64,000 nt of DNA, taken from NCBI RefSeq assembly GCF_001680005.1, contig NC_033560.1, positions 871,501 through 935,500 of the forward strand. The letters run 5' to 3'. The notes under the pieces are model-generated. The model was not told the origin of the DNA, ran no database searches, and saw only the letters and a list, made by a program, of their open reading frames with translations. The stretch is from Plasmodium coatneyi (taxonomy: Eukaryota; Apicomplexa; Aconoidasida; Haemosporida; Plasmodiidae). The position numbers and the translations under genes were made by a program. Below, one piece after another: positions 32,237 to 43,894 of the stretch (within the stretch, counting starts at the first letter, position 1; each line of letters starts with the position of its first letter).

Positions 32237-32644
32237 GGGGGGAATGACCAACGTGTGGCTCGACTCACCACCGGAGTGTTTACCCAGGTGAAGACGTGGA
32301 CGAGTTACACGCATGCCACACCTGCCCAGATTCCCATTTTCACACCCCATGGAAGGGGCTCCCTTTTTTTTGTGCCCCTTCTTTTTTCCCCACCGTATAG
32401 CGGGTGCAAACGGTAAAAGAAAAAAACATCCCTAGACGGATGAACAGACTTATGCATAATAGTGAAAACGATTTATTGTGGCAGTTAGTTGGAAGGGAGG
32501 TGGTACCTCTGTAACGAGAAAAAGGTGCAAAAAAAAAAGGCTTAAATAGGTGGTCCAAATGGGGGGCAAAAAAATGACCCCAAAATAAATGTCGAAAAGA
32601 CCGCAAGGGTGTCCATGCCCCTGTGCAGCTGACCGCTATTCCAC
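32237..32644. other. Convergent 3' flanks of PGM2 and RPT3
   Basis: About 400 bp between two stop codons. No gene or structured element recognised. Confidence 0.5.
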
Positions 32645-33978
32645 CTATATGTTGTAAAACTCATAATCACGCAGCTGCTTGCGGACGTGCGTACGGTAGC
32701 CTTGCTCAAAATCGTTGGCCGTGATGATATAACGGTTCTTCCGTATGGCTTGCATGCCTGCCTCCTGTGCAATGGCAGCAATGTCAGCAGCACTTATCTT
32801 ATCGGTCCTCACAACGAAGTTTTCTATGTTTACATCGCTGCTGACGTTCATCTTACTAATAATGGTCTGAAAAATGAGTCTTTTTTGTTTCCTGTCCGGG
32901 AGAGGGAACTCAATTTTTCTATCCAGTCTCCCCGGTCTTAACAACGCAGGATCTAATGTATCTGCCCTGTTGGTGGCCATGATGACCTTCACATTAGTGG
33001 ACCTGTCGAAGCCATCCATTTGGTTCAGCAGTTCCAGAAGAATTCTTTGGACCTCTCTGTCTGCTCCTGTTTGGGCATCAAATCTTTTTGTTGCTATTGC
33101 ATCTACCTCGTCAATAAAAATAATGGAAGGAGAATTTTCTCTGGCTAATCTGAACACATCTCTAACCATTCTTGGACCTTCTCCTAAATACTTTTGTACA
33201 AATTCAGAACCCACAACACCGATAAAGGTAACTTGTGTTTCATTCGCTACTGCTTTAACAAGCATTGTCTTCCCTGTACCTGGAGGTCCATATATTAGGA
33301 TCCCCATAGGGGGTTCTATTCCGATCTTTTCATACAACTCTGGACTCTTTAGAGGCAACTCAACGGCTTCTCTCATTTCCTGCTTCTGTGTGTCTAGTCC
33401 TCCCAAATCTGTATACTTCACATTTGGTCTCTCACTCATTTGTAGTAGCTGTATGCTGCTGTCCGACTCGGATGGAAGTATATTCACGATAGAATGGCTA
33501 TGTCGGTGCAACGCCACGCTGACGGATGGCTTCAAATCTTCCTTATTCAGGGTAGAAAGAATTCGAACGTAGTAGTTCGACCCCGCCGTGCTGCTCACAA
33601 TCCCATAGTTGTTATCTATTATGTCCAGAAATTGCCCTATGATGAGCGGCACGCTTTGTATGCGCTTTATTTCGTTCTTCGACCTGATCAGCTCCCTCTT
33701 CAGGTTCTTGTGCTCCTCCTTGATGTACTCCTCCTGCGGGGGTGACAACGGTAAAGGGACACAACAATGGTAAAAAGGAGCGCAGATTAGGTGGGGATTT
33801 TCACGCGCATATCCCCCACCTGTACAACCACCCAACGCGATGAGTATTCACCGAGTTGGGTGGTTTGCACCCACACACGAACACCCACCTGTATGTTCAG
33901 GATGTCAATTTGCTTCTTCAATATTTTTAGCTTAATGTAGTAGTCCTCCTCCTTCAGGTACTTGCTAATACTATCCAT
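32645..33978 (-). CDS. RPT3: 26S proteasome regulatory ATPase subunit RPT3 (6B)
   Basis: Two exons, 33889-33978 and 32645-33733, phase 0, 392 residues, the usual RPT3 length. The N-terminal coiled coil (YLKEEDYYIKLKILKKQIDIL; EEYIKEEHKNLKREL) is followed by the OB domain and an AAA+ ATPase: VKYTDLGGLDTQKQEM, Walker A GPPGTGKT, pore loop KYLGEGPRMV, Walker B IIFIDEVDA, arginine-finger region LLRPGRLDRKIEFPLPD, and the small helical domain. It belongs to the hexameric ATPase ring that unfolds ubiquitylated substrates for the 20S core. The C-terminus is EFYNI, one residue longer than the terminal hydrophobic-Tyr-X motif seen in other RPT3 proteins. The start at 33978 is fixed by MDSISKYLKEEDYY and the phase of the short first exon. 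Confidence 0.95.
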
Positions 33979-35319
33979 TTTTTTCGTTTTTTTTTTTTAA
34001 AAAACCTTTTAATTTTCTCGACTACTTGGTCGAACGCTTCTTTCAGGACATCCTTTCAGGCAGGGAGAGATGCTAAGAAAATGCTGCTTCGTCAAAGTCT
34101 GCTCCTTTTTTTCTTTTTTTTATTCTCCTTTTTTCTGTGGTAGTCCTTCTGAAGAATTCCCCAGAAGGGCATCAAAACGGAATGGTAAAAAAAAAAAAAA
34201 AAAAAAAAGAATTAAAAAAAAATTAAAAATTAAGCAAAGGCATGGCAAAGTAAAGTATACCCCTCTGGAATGGCCCACCGTTCGCAAAGCATTCCATTTG
34301 ATTGACGGCAAAAAAGGAAGGAAGCTGCGAAGTGAAAATCACCGTGAAATATACCAAGTGCGAAACAAATTCCCGCGCACCCGCCGTACTCATATCACGT
34401 ACACTCTGTGCATACAAAAACGTTCCATGGGTTAACCGTTTCTCGGTCACGCGCAATTTCACCAACAAGGGGAAAAAATGAAAAAAAACAGGACCGACCT
34501 TTCTGATCAAATTTCACCATTTTCGCTGTGACCAACTTGCAACCGTTTTATCCTTCCTGTTCCTCCTTCAACCAACCGACGGCACATCTGCACACGGAGT
34601 GTAAGCGCGAACGCAGTTGCCTGGTGCTGCCACAACGTGGGCAAATATATATATATATATACGCATGTGATGTATTCGCCGTCCTGCAACATTCACCATA
34701 ACACAGCGAAAGGACAGAGGGAACTGCCCGAGGCAGTGCTTCCCCCCCCCACCCGATAACCATTTTTGCCGTTTGGACGAACACCTACGCGGCAACGCAG
34801 AATTATATCCACGCCAATGGCGATAACTTACCTTTTAGGAGCAAATCTAATTAACGAATTTTGAAAAAAGTTTTTAGGGAAAGGTGAAAAGGACGAAGCG
34901 GGAACACATGGTGAAGTTTTTTTTTTCTCTCCTTTTACACAATGTGGAATGTACCATAAAATGCATATTAAAAAAAGAAAAAATTAATGCACTAATACAT
35001 TATTTTATTTTAATGTGGCGCTACAAATTAAGTACCCGCATGGTCCTTCTTCCGCCCCATACACATGTATTTACCCATGCGACCTGATGTGGCACCTACG
35101 AGGGGAGCGAATTCAATACACCCCAACAGATAAAGCAAACACAACGGTTGTATTCAAACGGGTTGTTAAGCTGATCCCGCCGTGGGGGAGCGGAACCCAG
35201 TGTTGCTTCGACACAACAGAGAGGGTGAATAGATATTGAATAGATGATGAATAGATGATGAATAGATGATGAATAGATGGTGAATAGATCCTGTTCCAAG
35301 GAGGGACCCCTCCTCACCA
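33979..35319. other. RPT3 upstream region
   Basis: 1.3 kb between the RPT3 start and the stop of the next minus-strand gene. It contains an A-run (34187-34209) and a short TA microsatellite (34645-34661). No gene supported. Confidence 0.5.
35227..35289. repeat. 11-bp tandem repeat
   Basis: Unit GAATAGATGAT, five to six copies with small changes, starting 31 bp past the stop of the minus-strand gene at 35320. Confidence 0.85.
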
Positions 35320-36399
35320 TCACACCTTGTCGGACACACAGGAACCATTCTTCAAATGGTTGATGACGCAGTTGTATGCCTCCTCAATGCAGTCCGTAAT
35401 AAAAATGGAATCTAGATCCTCTTGAGAAATAAGCCCATATTCAGCTAGCTTCTTAAAATTGAGAATGCTAGACCAAAAGTCTTTTCCAAAAAGAATGATA
35501 GGCACATTTCTCTTAAACTTCTTACACTGCTTTAGGGTAAGAATCTCCATCAGTTCATCTAATGTTCCGAACCCCCCAGGGAGGATAATAAATGCTAGCG
35601 ATAAATAGACTAGCCAAAATTTTCTAGTAAAAAAATAATGAAATTTGAAAGATAAGTTTTCATCTACATATTTGTTCGCTCCTTTTTCAAATGGAAGAGT
35701 AATCATAAAACCTAGGGATCTCCCATTGGCGTGTCTACTTCCCTTGTTCGCTGCTTCCATAAAACCAGGACCTCCCCCTGTACATATCGCAACGGTAAAA
35801 TTGTTTGGATTCTTTTCCCCTTTTTTGTTTGGTAGAAAGCTATGTACCTTTGGCAAATGGATCGAAATATTATTCACTGCCTTTTGCCCTTCTTCCGTCC
35901 CAAAAAATAAAGTAAGCCGTTTTGAAAGCTCATATATTTTTGCATAATAATCTGTCGTCCATTTTAATTTATGTAATTTTTCCAAGCCTTTTTTTACCCC
36001 TTCATATTCTGCTACCTGTGTGCCCGTTAATGGTATGTTGTTCTTTATTTGGTCATTAAATATGGTGAGTTTTTTTTCCAATTTTTTTTTTCTCGATTGA
36101 TATTGTTCATTACTTAATGATCTGGAGGAGCCAAAAACTACGACTGTGAAAAATATTCCTTCATCTCGTAGTGCGTCTTGGACTCCCACAAATTCGGACA
36201 TTATTCGAACCAGCCTGGCACCTTTCCCATTAATGAAGTTGCTTTTATTGTAAATCTCTTTTACTTCCACTTGGCCGTCGTCACTTTCTTCTTCTGTGTC
36301 GCTTTTTAAATTTTGTCCCTCTTTTTTTTCCTCCTCCTCCTTCAGTGTATCTGCCGTCCCCACGGGACATGCTTCACCGGGGGTGTGTATTGTGCCCAT
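35320..36399 (-). CDS. LOG-family / 'lysine decarboxylase-like' nucleotide-binding protein
   Basis: Single exon, 359 residues. After an acidic, low-complexity N-terminal 55 residues the Rossmann fold of the TIGR00730/LOG family is clear: FFTVVVFGSSRS, VAICTGGGPGFMEAANKG, the hallmark IILPGGFGTLDELMEILTL, and the closing segment NVPIILFGKDFW. In bacteria and plants LOG proteins release cytokinin-type bases from nucleotide monophosphates; 'lysine decarboxylase' is an old misnomer. The family motif PGGxGTxxE is complete, so the nucleotide-hydrolase chemistry is probably retained, while the parasite substrate is unknown. A Lys-rich insertion (SRKKKLEKKLTIFNDQ) lies after the first strand and is longer than in bacterial members. 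No organelle leader is visible. Confidence 0.85.
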   Translation of the reverse strand: MGTIHTPGEACPVGTADTLKEEEEKKEGQNLKSDTEEESDDGQVEVKEIYNKSNFINGKGARLVRIMSEFVGVQDALRDEGIFFTVVVFGSSRSLSNEQYQSRKKKLEKKLTIFNDQIKNNIPLTGTQVAEYEGVKKGLEKLHKLKWTTDYYAKIYELSKRLTLFFGTEEGQKAVNNISIHLPKVHSFLPNKKGEKNPNNFTVAICTGGGPGFMEAANKGSRHANGRSLGFMITLPFEKGANKYVDENLSFKFHYFFTRKFWLVYLSLAFIILPGGFGTLDELMEILTLKQCKKFKRNVPIILFGKDFWSSILNFKKLAEYGLISQEDLDSIFITDCIEEAYNCVINHLKNGSCVSDKV

Positions 36400-38300
36400 C
36401 GAGTCAATCGTTTGTATTTTGTCCCGCAGTTGCTATTGTTTCCGCTATTGTGCTTTGCTACTTTATTTTTTTCCCCCTTTTTGCATCTTTTCGCTGACTT
36501 TTTCACTCAAATTTGAGCTCCCGCGCTGGAAACGCTCCCCCCAGGCGTGGCAAAAAAATTGTGGGCGATTACGGTGTTCGCGGTGAGAGATGCTCGACGT
36601 GTGCAACGCCTACGTAGCGTGCAGACGCAATATCCTACTACACTTGTGTGTGTTTTTTTTTTCTTTCTTTGTTCCAAATTTTAATCCCTTCCTCGTGTGA
36701 ATTACTAATTCGGGTGTAGAAAAAAAAAATGTTTGTAGAAGGGGAATACCGCTGGTAAAATTAAATTCATTCACGCATGTGCACAAACGTACGGACAGTA
36801 TGTAAAATGATCACCATATTATCAATAATTCTGAGGTGGAAAATGTCACTTTGTGCAGTTCAATTGTAAATACATGCAACAACGTGGCACATTTTTAAAA
36901 AAAATAGAATACTACAATTACATGTGACAACTCTGTGGTGGTATTTTTCTTTTTTCCTTTTTTTCCAACTTTTTTACCTGAAAATTTTCCCTTAAAAAAT
37001 AGTATACGTGATGTAATATGCACCTGTGTGTTGTCGCGTAAAAATATGCACCTCTTCGCCGAATGTTCCTGTTTTGCGAAAAAAAAAAAAAAAAAAAAAA
37101 AAAAATATGGAAAAGTACTTAAAATCAGGCAAAAGTGCTCAAAGGTACGCATAAATGCGCAAAAAATGTATGACTTGTTCAGGCAAATATGTTACCTTTT
37201 AAAGTGAATTTACGAAATGGCTGTTCATTGGGGGTGCTTTCTTCTCTTCGTCGTTGAGAATTTACGTTCATTTTGCAGTTTCTCCCCCGTTCGTGTAAAT
37301 GCCATTTTTTTATGGGCATTTTTTTGTGAGTTTTTTTTTCCTTTTTTCTGCACACGGATTGAGAGAATACACATTTAAGGGGAATGAAACGAATTGGGGC
37401 AATGGCTGCCACCTTTTTGCTTTAACACATGTGCAGATGGACTAGCTGGACTTTGCTTTATGGTTAACCGGTTGGCTAAGTGGCCCGTCAACTGGTTACC
37501 CCAAGGGCTTCCACAACTGCATAGTCAGTCCTTTTTTTTTTTGTTCTTGTTGTTTTTCCGCTTTTGTGGCACTCTGCAAAGCGTTGTATTTTTTATTATT
37601 TATTTTTTTTGCTTCCCTTTGGCATGCCTCAAATGTACGTACCCGTCCGCACCGCGACACACTCACCCACAATGAGTACACGGACACATTTACATGTCAC
37701 TGCTTACTGGTGAAGATTCCCCCTGCTGGAACACCGCACTTAGGTGTATTAATATATGAAAAAAGGGGAAACAAAACGAAGCGGGAAAATTAGCTTCTAA
37801 GCTTCTCCATGCGCTGGAGTATTCCCCCCTTTATAGGAACAGAATCGGAGCATCGCGGAGAAAACTCACCTCGCGTCGTATAACGATGGAATGTGTTCCC
37901 CGTCGTTGCTGCATACGTTGTGCCAGATAGGAGTAGCTTAAAATCACATCTTTTAATGTGATAAGGTCTGGACGTAGGTACACAAAAGGGGGGATAACCG
38001 CGTAGGTGGTGCATGGATGGTTTATCTGTGTAGCGAGCTACTTACCAAACCCTCCTGATTAATTTTTTTCTGTTTTTCCAAACCAAATAAACCGCTCCTC
38101 AGTAGTTCATTCGTGGGTCAAATCCCCCAGAGGCGATGCAAAATGTGAATGTCTGCGTGAGAGACGTTAAAGGCACTCTTCATTAAGGGGAATAAAAGGA
38201 GGCCTACGCGCGTGTAAATATAGAGGGGGTGCTACTGCAGGGGGAGATGTACCCCTGTGGCGCTTCCCCACAGGTACACATATACAACGACGCAGGGATA
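36400..38300. other. Divergent intergenic region between LOG-like and L10 genes
   Basis: 1.9 kb with A-runs (37079-37105) and T-rich tracts (36650, 37530). Short open frames exist on both strands but none has a domain, a plausible splice chain or normal complexity. I see no RNA gene. Confidence 0.5.
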
Positions 38301-39155
38301 ATGTTCTTGAAAGAGGTGAGCGGTAGACGCTTGTCCCTCACACTGCTGTTGTGCTTGCTTCACACGATATGTCCGCAAAGCATCTGTGCAGGGAAAAATA
38401 CCAAATGGGTCTACAAATCCGATGCAGTAAAAGTGCCCCTTGAGTTGTCCTCTCCGTCCACAAGGATAATAACAAAGTGGAGTAAAAACGCAGGAAGGAT
38501 AAGACATGTGGACAACCCCCACTTTATAAGCAATACAAATATAAGCCGGCGGAAAAAGAAAAAATCAATTTCCATATATAGCAGAAAATGTAGTGGATAT
38601 CGAAACACGAGAGAAGGGAAAAACGAAATGATAAGAAAAATAAAAAGAATTTTAAAAGTAACAAAGTTATTAATACAGTTCAACAGTTTCAAGTTAACGC
38701 CAAATATGAGAATGGATTTGTTGATAAATTTGCCCAGACCACATGTACGTGTTCATATGGTTAAGAACACGTTAATGAAGCTAGCTGTAGAGAAGACGCC
38801 ATTTGAAGCCATCGTACCCTACCTGAAGGAAAGCAACACCTATATGTTTATTATGGATGAAAAATATATTGCCTTTACTCTGTATGGAAATAAATCTTTC
38901 AGTTCAATGTATAAGGAATATAAAATAAACAACTCTATCAAAATGGCTGTTTATGAGAATACAATTTTGAACAAAAGTGAAACGGAAAATTTAATAAATT
39001 TAAAAACACACAGTTTTTATTTTGGGCAAGTGGTGAACAAGCTGGTCCAATTAATTGGGGATATTCCACGCTCCATTATGCAGGTCCCTGCGTCTATAGC
39101 GCGTGGTATTTATTTGCACACACAGAAGGGTGCCAACACGGGGCAGTCACAGTGA
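38301..39155 (+). CDS. Apicoplast ribosomal protein L10 (uL10-like)
   Basis: Single exon. From the ATG at 38301 the product has 284 residues and opens with a signal peptide (MFLKEVSGRRLSLTLLLCLL, then HTICPQSICAG) and a Lys/Asn/Arg-rich transit region (RRKKKKSISIYSRK), the classic apicoplast leader. In-frame upstream ATG at 38247 would add 18 residues and spoil the signal peptide, so 38301 is preferred. The mature part fits bacterial-type L10: MRMDLLINLPRPHVRVHMVKN, TLMKLAVEKTPFEAIVPYL and the C-terminal IMQVPASIARGIYLH. L10 forms the base of the ribosomal stalk that recruits translation factors. The name rests on the leader, the VKNTLMKLA region and synteny as I remember it. Confidence 0.8.
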   Translation: MFLKEVSGRRLSLTLLLCLLHTICPQSICAGKNTKWVYKSDAVKVPLELSSPSTRIITKWSKNAGRIRHVDNPHFISNTNISRRKKKKSISIYSRKCSGYRNTREGKNEMIRKIKRILKVTKLLIQFNSFKLTPNMRMDLLINLPRPHVRVHMVKNTLMKLAVEKTPFEAIVPYLKESNTYMFIMDEKYIAFTLYGNKSFSSMYKEYKINNSIKMAVYENTILNKSETENLINLKTHSFYFGQVVNKLVQLIGDIPRSIMQVPASIARGIYLHTQKGANTGQSQ

Positions 39156-39456
39156 TTACATTGGGAAGGTGACACGCTAAACTGTGTATTCACCCTGCGT
39201 GACTTTTTTTCGTGCCATGTCCATGTTAACCCTTCGGTGCACTTTCACATACATTTTGGATGACCTTCACTAACTTACGGAGCACAACTTCTAGAATGAA
39301 ACATAATCAAGACGGTGCCCACATGAAGTGTACATACAGTGGGGAGGCGGAGGTGCAGAGATACGCGTGGACATACACGTGGACACCCGTGTTGCTTTCT
39401 TGAACGCTCTGCGCGAAGGAAATTCCGCCAAAAGAAAAAAAATAATAATAATCTTC
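39156..39456. other. Convergent 3' flanks of L10 and the deubiquitinase
   Basis: 300 bp between two stop codons. Nothing structured is seen. Confidence 0.5.
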
Positions 39457-42400
39457 TCAGATCCTCTTGTACAAATGGATGTATGCCGTGTCCCTGCCCT
39501 TGTTCGTGTCGCACAGACCAATCTTGTTGTCGTTGTATACGTACCACCTTAGGGGAAAAAAAAATAAAATAAAATAAAAATAAAAATAAAATATTTTTGG
39601 TCCACTCAAACTTTCATTTATTTTTTTCAGCACGAGGAGCATTTCCCCATTGGGGGCGTAAATCCTTACTGAGAATCGTCCTTTATGTAGCAGATGTAGT
39701 GGCCCGAGTTGGCGTTACTTCCCATGTGCACGATGGAAGCGACCAGTTCGTAGTTTGCTGCGGGGGAGGGAGGTGGTGTGATCAGGGGTGTGTATAAATG
39801 GTCAGATGAGTTGCTTCTCACAAATGTGGAATGCTCACACGTGTATGCTGTGCGTTTAACAAATGTGGACCGTTTCTGGTGCAGTTCCCTACCGATGCCG
39901 TCTTCGCACTTGTTCCTGTTCACAATCGAGGCGCATTTACTCTCTGTAAGGTCGTCCATATTGGTGAAAATATAATCAATAGATTTTTGCAAGTCGTTTT
40001 TGTTTATGAGGAGAGCAGCCATGGCTACGTTCTTGTTCACACCCATGCTGACGATGGAATTTAAATTTTCCGAGTTGACCTCCGTTGTTCCTTGGTTGAC
40101 TTCTTGCGGGTCTAATTCTACGGAGTCTTCTCCATAAATGTAGGAAATGCAGTTGTTGACATTTTTGACCTTCACTTTTCTGATGGCCTCCAAAACTTTT
40201 TCCTTTTCAAATCCGAGGTCTAGAAGGGAATCCAAGAGATCCCTATACTGTTTCATGATGTACTCATCGCTGTTTTTCCCTGCGTGAGCAGTATTCGTGG
40301 AGTTTTTCCCTGGTCCTCCTTCCCCATACGCACTGCTTTTATCCCCCTCGACACGACTATTTTCCGACCGCATAAACTCCAAGTTGATATACTCATCTGC
40401 CTGAACGGGAACATTTATCTTCTTCGCGTTCCAGTTCTCATCTGCGTAAAATCTTTTTATGTGAATAAAAAGGTACGGAGGGAAGGTCTTAAATTTAATA
40501 TCCTTCTGAGCTAAGGTTTTCGTTTTTTTCTCCTCACTGTAGTATTCATCAATGTAGTCCTTTTTTATAAAATTATTGAGGCAGTCTAGTAGCGTTACGG
40601 GGGGGGGTGAAGTAGGTGAAGTTTCTTCTTCCAACTTTTTCAACACAGCGTTATCCAGGGGGATGTCCAAGGAGAGGATGTTATTTTGGAAGGAGCTCCT
40701 ACTTACGTTATGTTCGTCACTTACGATGGTTTGGTCCATTTCGAAGGTGAAGAGGTTGAAGAGGGACTTATCACTTTTGTGCCCATTATCCTTTTGTGTG
40801 TTTGCACCTCCCGCTGGGGATGTGTTGTTACTCTTCTTAGTTTCCTTCCCCTGTTCAATATTTACTAACTGGTTGATTTTCCTCTTACTGGCATTTTCCC
40901 CGCTTAGGATTCTATGGAAAATATTATTTTCATTTTCGATCAGCTCATTCAGGAGGTAGGTTAAAAACTCGAAAATGTCCTGCTGGTTATTATTGCAGAA
41001 GGAGTTCCCCTTTTGATTTAGGCACGTTCGAAACATGGACGGATTGATGCTTACGCAATTTTCTTCATCCACATCGCTGTCATAGGTTACGTCTACATTT
41101 CTCTTTTCACATTCTCCCTTAAACCTTTTTATATAATTTTTTTTCTTGTTAATATAGTCTTCTTTAAAAATCAGGGTGCATAATTTTGCGTACTGAATGA
41201 ACATATCTTGATGCGTCTTACTTTTCCTGTCCAGGGTTAGTAGGAAGTCTAACTGGTTGTCTATATATCTGTAGCTGACCTCTTTAATGGAGAGGAGCAC
41301 TTGCAACGCGCAATTCATATAGCACGTATTTCCTAAGTTTACAAATCCAACCTTTCCCTCTTTGCATACAAGTTGTGTATCCTTATCTAGTATGGATGAA
41401 AAATTAATGTTCTGATTTTCTTTTATTTCTTTCTCTAAAGTGGTAACCTCCGTTTTGTTTAAATTTGTTATGTTAATTCCTAGGTTCTTTAGATGCACAT
41501 CTATGTAGGGATCTATTACACTGTCGTTTTCATCATCCGCGTAGGAGAACACATCTGCTTCTCCTTCTTTCGTGATGGTTCCTAGTTTTACAACTAGGGG
41601 GTACTTCTTTCCACTTTCGTAATAATGCTTTAATGCTGCTCCTTCTTCATTGTTCAGACAACCCCCACCATAATTGAATATTTTCCTTCCACATCCTATG
41701 TACCCATCGGATAAATTCAGCCATATATTCTTCTTAGCTTTGCAAACTGCACATTCGAGGTTTTCATTTTTTATTGTAATGTTTGGTAGCTGTACTAGAT
41801 CCTTTGCATACTTGCTTTCCTTTATTTCGTTCACCCATTTGTTCTGGTTCTCCTTTTTCAGCTCATTCTTATGACTTATTATTTTGTTACATATATTTTT
41901 TACACTCTCGTCTTCCACTTCATCTAAACTAATGTAAAGGTTAGTCTGCAAGTCGTACAGTGCATATTCGTACTGGTAGTTGTATACCTTACTTTCCTTG
42001 AAGCCTCCTTCCACGTTTAGGGTCAGATTTTTTATTTCGCTTTTTTCTATTTTGTCCAGCAATTTTTTTTTTTTTCTTAACATTCAGGTAGAACCTTCCT
42101 GCGTGGATATATGGACTCTGTCCCCTACCCTCTTGCGCTCGGTTGTAGTTGTACTTGAGGCAGCTGAGGCCGAAGCTCTCGAAGGAAATCAGGTCCACGA
42201 ACACACCGTCCTCGAAGATGTTCTTGTAACCGCTGCGGGGAAAAAACAAATGGGCAATCCGGTGATCAAACAAACGAATCACCCATGCGTTAACGCATAC
42301 TCCACACATAATAATGTGCCACGCATATACAGGGTGCTCCTCTTGCCCTCTTTCAACATTGCGTTGCTCACGTCACGCTGCACTCGTCCAAGTGTATGAC

Positions 42401-42466
42401 GTCATCCTTCGACGGCTCACGGATGTTGGCCGAAATGCAGGCCACAATGCTTTTAATGTCGGCCAT
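39457..42466 (-). CDS. USP5/USP13-type ubiquitin carboxyl-terminal hydrolase, frame broken at an A13 run
   Basis: Exons 42372-42466, 39893-42232, 39670-39757 and 39457-39547; about 870 residues if one base is ignored. Order: MADIKSIVACISANIREPSK; VTGYKNIFEDGVFVDLISF; the zinc-finger UBP domain (CAVCKAKKNIWLNLSDGYIG and GGGCLNNEEGAALKHYYESG); catalytic Cys box VGFVNLGNTCYMNCALQVLL; two UBA domains (DLLDSLLDLGFEKEKVLEAI; LNSIVSMGVNKNVAMAALLI) set inside the catalytic domain; His box MGSNANSGHYICYIKDD; and a last exon QWYVYNDNKIGL. USP5-type enzymes dismantle free polyubiquitin chains. The frame coding GRFYLNV and the frame coding LLDKIEKSEIKNLTLNVEGGF both align with USP5 but differ by one base across the A13 run (plus-strand T13 at 42063-42075). 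This is an assembly error, a real frameshift or slippage. Confidence 0.88.
42063..42075 (-). other. A13 homopolymer where the deubiquitinase frame changes
   Basis: Coding strand AAG then 13 A then TTG. A run of 12 or 15 A would join the two homologous frames. Confidence 0.8.
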
Positions 42467-43163
42467 GCTTGTTCTCCTTAAAGTTGGCGTATCCTCCGGA
42501 TGCGCAGAGAAAGGAAAAAAAATAAAATAAAATAATAATAAATAATAATAATAATAATAAGAGAGTGTTCCTTTTCTGGGGCAAAGGGTAAATCGCGCGG
42601 CTCGCTTCCGTTGACGCTATCGTTTCGATGGCACTCTTGTTTTGACTACAGTAAGTTTTGAATTTTTTTTCTTTTTCTTCCCGAACGAATGTAACAACCT
42701 TTTTCCGTGCCGTTGATCGAGCGAAAGTGTTCTTTCCTCACACGTTTGGCTTTGTATGCCAAGTGGGAAAAATGAAGGGAGAAAAAAAAGGTGAGCTACA
42801 GAATGTGAGCTACAGAATGTGGTCTACAAGATGTGAGGTAAAATTTTGAGAAAGCAATTCTTGCACACTGGTAGTATAACAATGAGTTGGTCGCCTGTGA
42901 TTGCACTCCTGCCGCATTGCCGCAACACTTGCAGGCCGATTATGCACATACGTGGGCGTACATGCCACATGTGGTCGAAATTGTGCCTTTGCGTTTTTCA
43001 AGTTAAGAAAACAAGTGGACATGCACAGAGGGAAAAAATTAGGAAAAGGAGACCCTTCTTAAATCCTCGCAAATGAAGGGACACATAAAAGGTACATAAC
43101 AAATGTGCATGTAAAATATATACATACGTTTATACGTGTACGCCCAAGTGGACGTTGAAAAAG

Positions 43164-43195
<32 letters not shown>

Positions 43196-43226
43196 AAGTT
43201 CTTCTTCTTAGTCCACAAGGAATGCT
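42467..43226. other. Upstream region of the deubiquitinase / 3' flank of SMC3
   Basis: About 760 bp with an AATA/ATAATA microsatellite (42520-42560), a GTGAGCTACAGAAT direct repeat (42790-42825) and an A-run with G8 (43165-43198). No gene supported. Confidence 0.5.
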
Positions 43227-43863
43227 TTAATTTTCTATAGCGTTCTTTTCCTCCTGAAAAAGAGTAAAATGAATGAAGTGGGCTTGTCGTACATTCCGTA
43301 TGGCAATGTGTTTATTTGGAGTTTTCCCCAATTGTGTATTCGGGGCGCGCGTGCTCCGTTAATGGCTTTATTTGAAAACGGAGGGCCGATGTGCCAAATG
43401 CTTAGCTCATTTTGCCAGCATATAGCAGTGGCGTTTTTTGTTCTTTTTTGTTCTTTTTTTTTTCCTTTTTTATGTGCGCGCTTTAATTATTTTTTCGCGC
43501 GGTGTGGCATGGCCTTACTATGCTGATTATTTCGTAGGCCTCCTTCTTCGACCCCCTGGCAATGTAACTTTCGCGATCCACTATCCTGACGATGTACATA
43601 TTTTCGCAGTACTCCAGGAGTTCCTTCCTAAAAAAAGGAAAAAGGAAATGGGTGTATTGGGAGGAGCAATTCCTTCAGGGGGTGTGTTTAACGGCGCGGC
43701 ACGGTTCGCCCGACGTTTGGCTGAGTCATTCGTGTAATTCATGTGAGTGATTTGTTTTTCCTTTTTTCTGAGTCCCCTTTTGTCCCACCTGAATGTCGTG
43801 ATTATGAACTGGGTTCCTCTTTGGGCAAGCTCCCGCAGGCTGTCGCAAAAAAAAAAAATAAAA

Positions 43864-43894
<31 letters not shown>

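Noticed and set aside
36935..38014. Several 60-95 codon frames between the LOG-like and L10 genes
   Set aside because: Homopolymer-driven or low-complexity translations with no plausible gene structure.
38100..38125. GTGGGTCAAATCCC, resembling a tRNA B box
   Set aside because: No matching A box, acceptor stem or anticodon arm can be formed around it on either strand.
42090..42125. A 30-nt intron (GTAGGG...CACGCAG) to explain the deubiquitinase frame change
   Set aside because: Too short for a Plasmodium intron, and it would remove residues (just before GRFYLNV) without restoring alignment; the A13 run is the simpler explanation.
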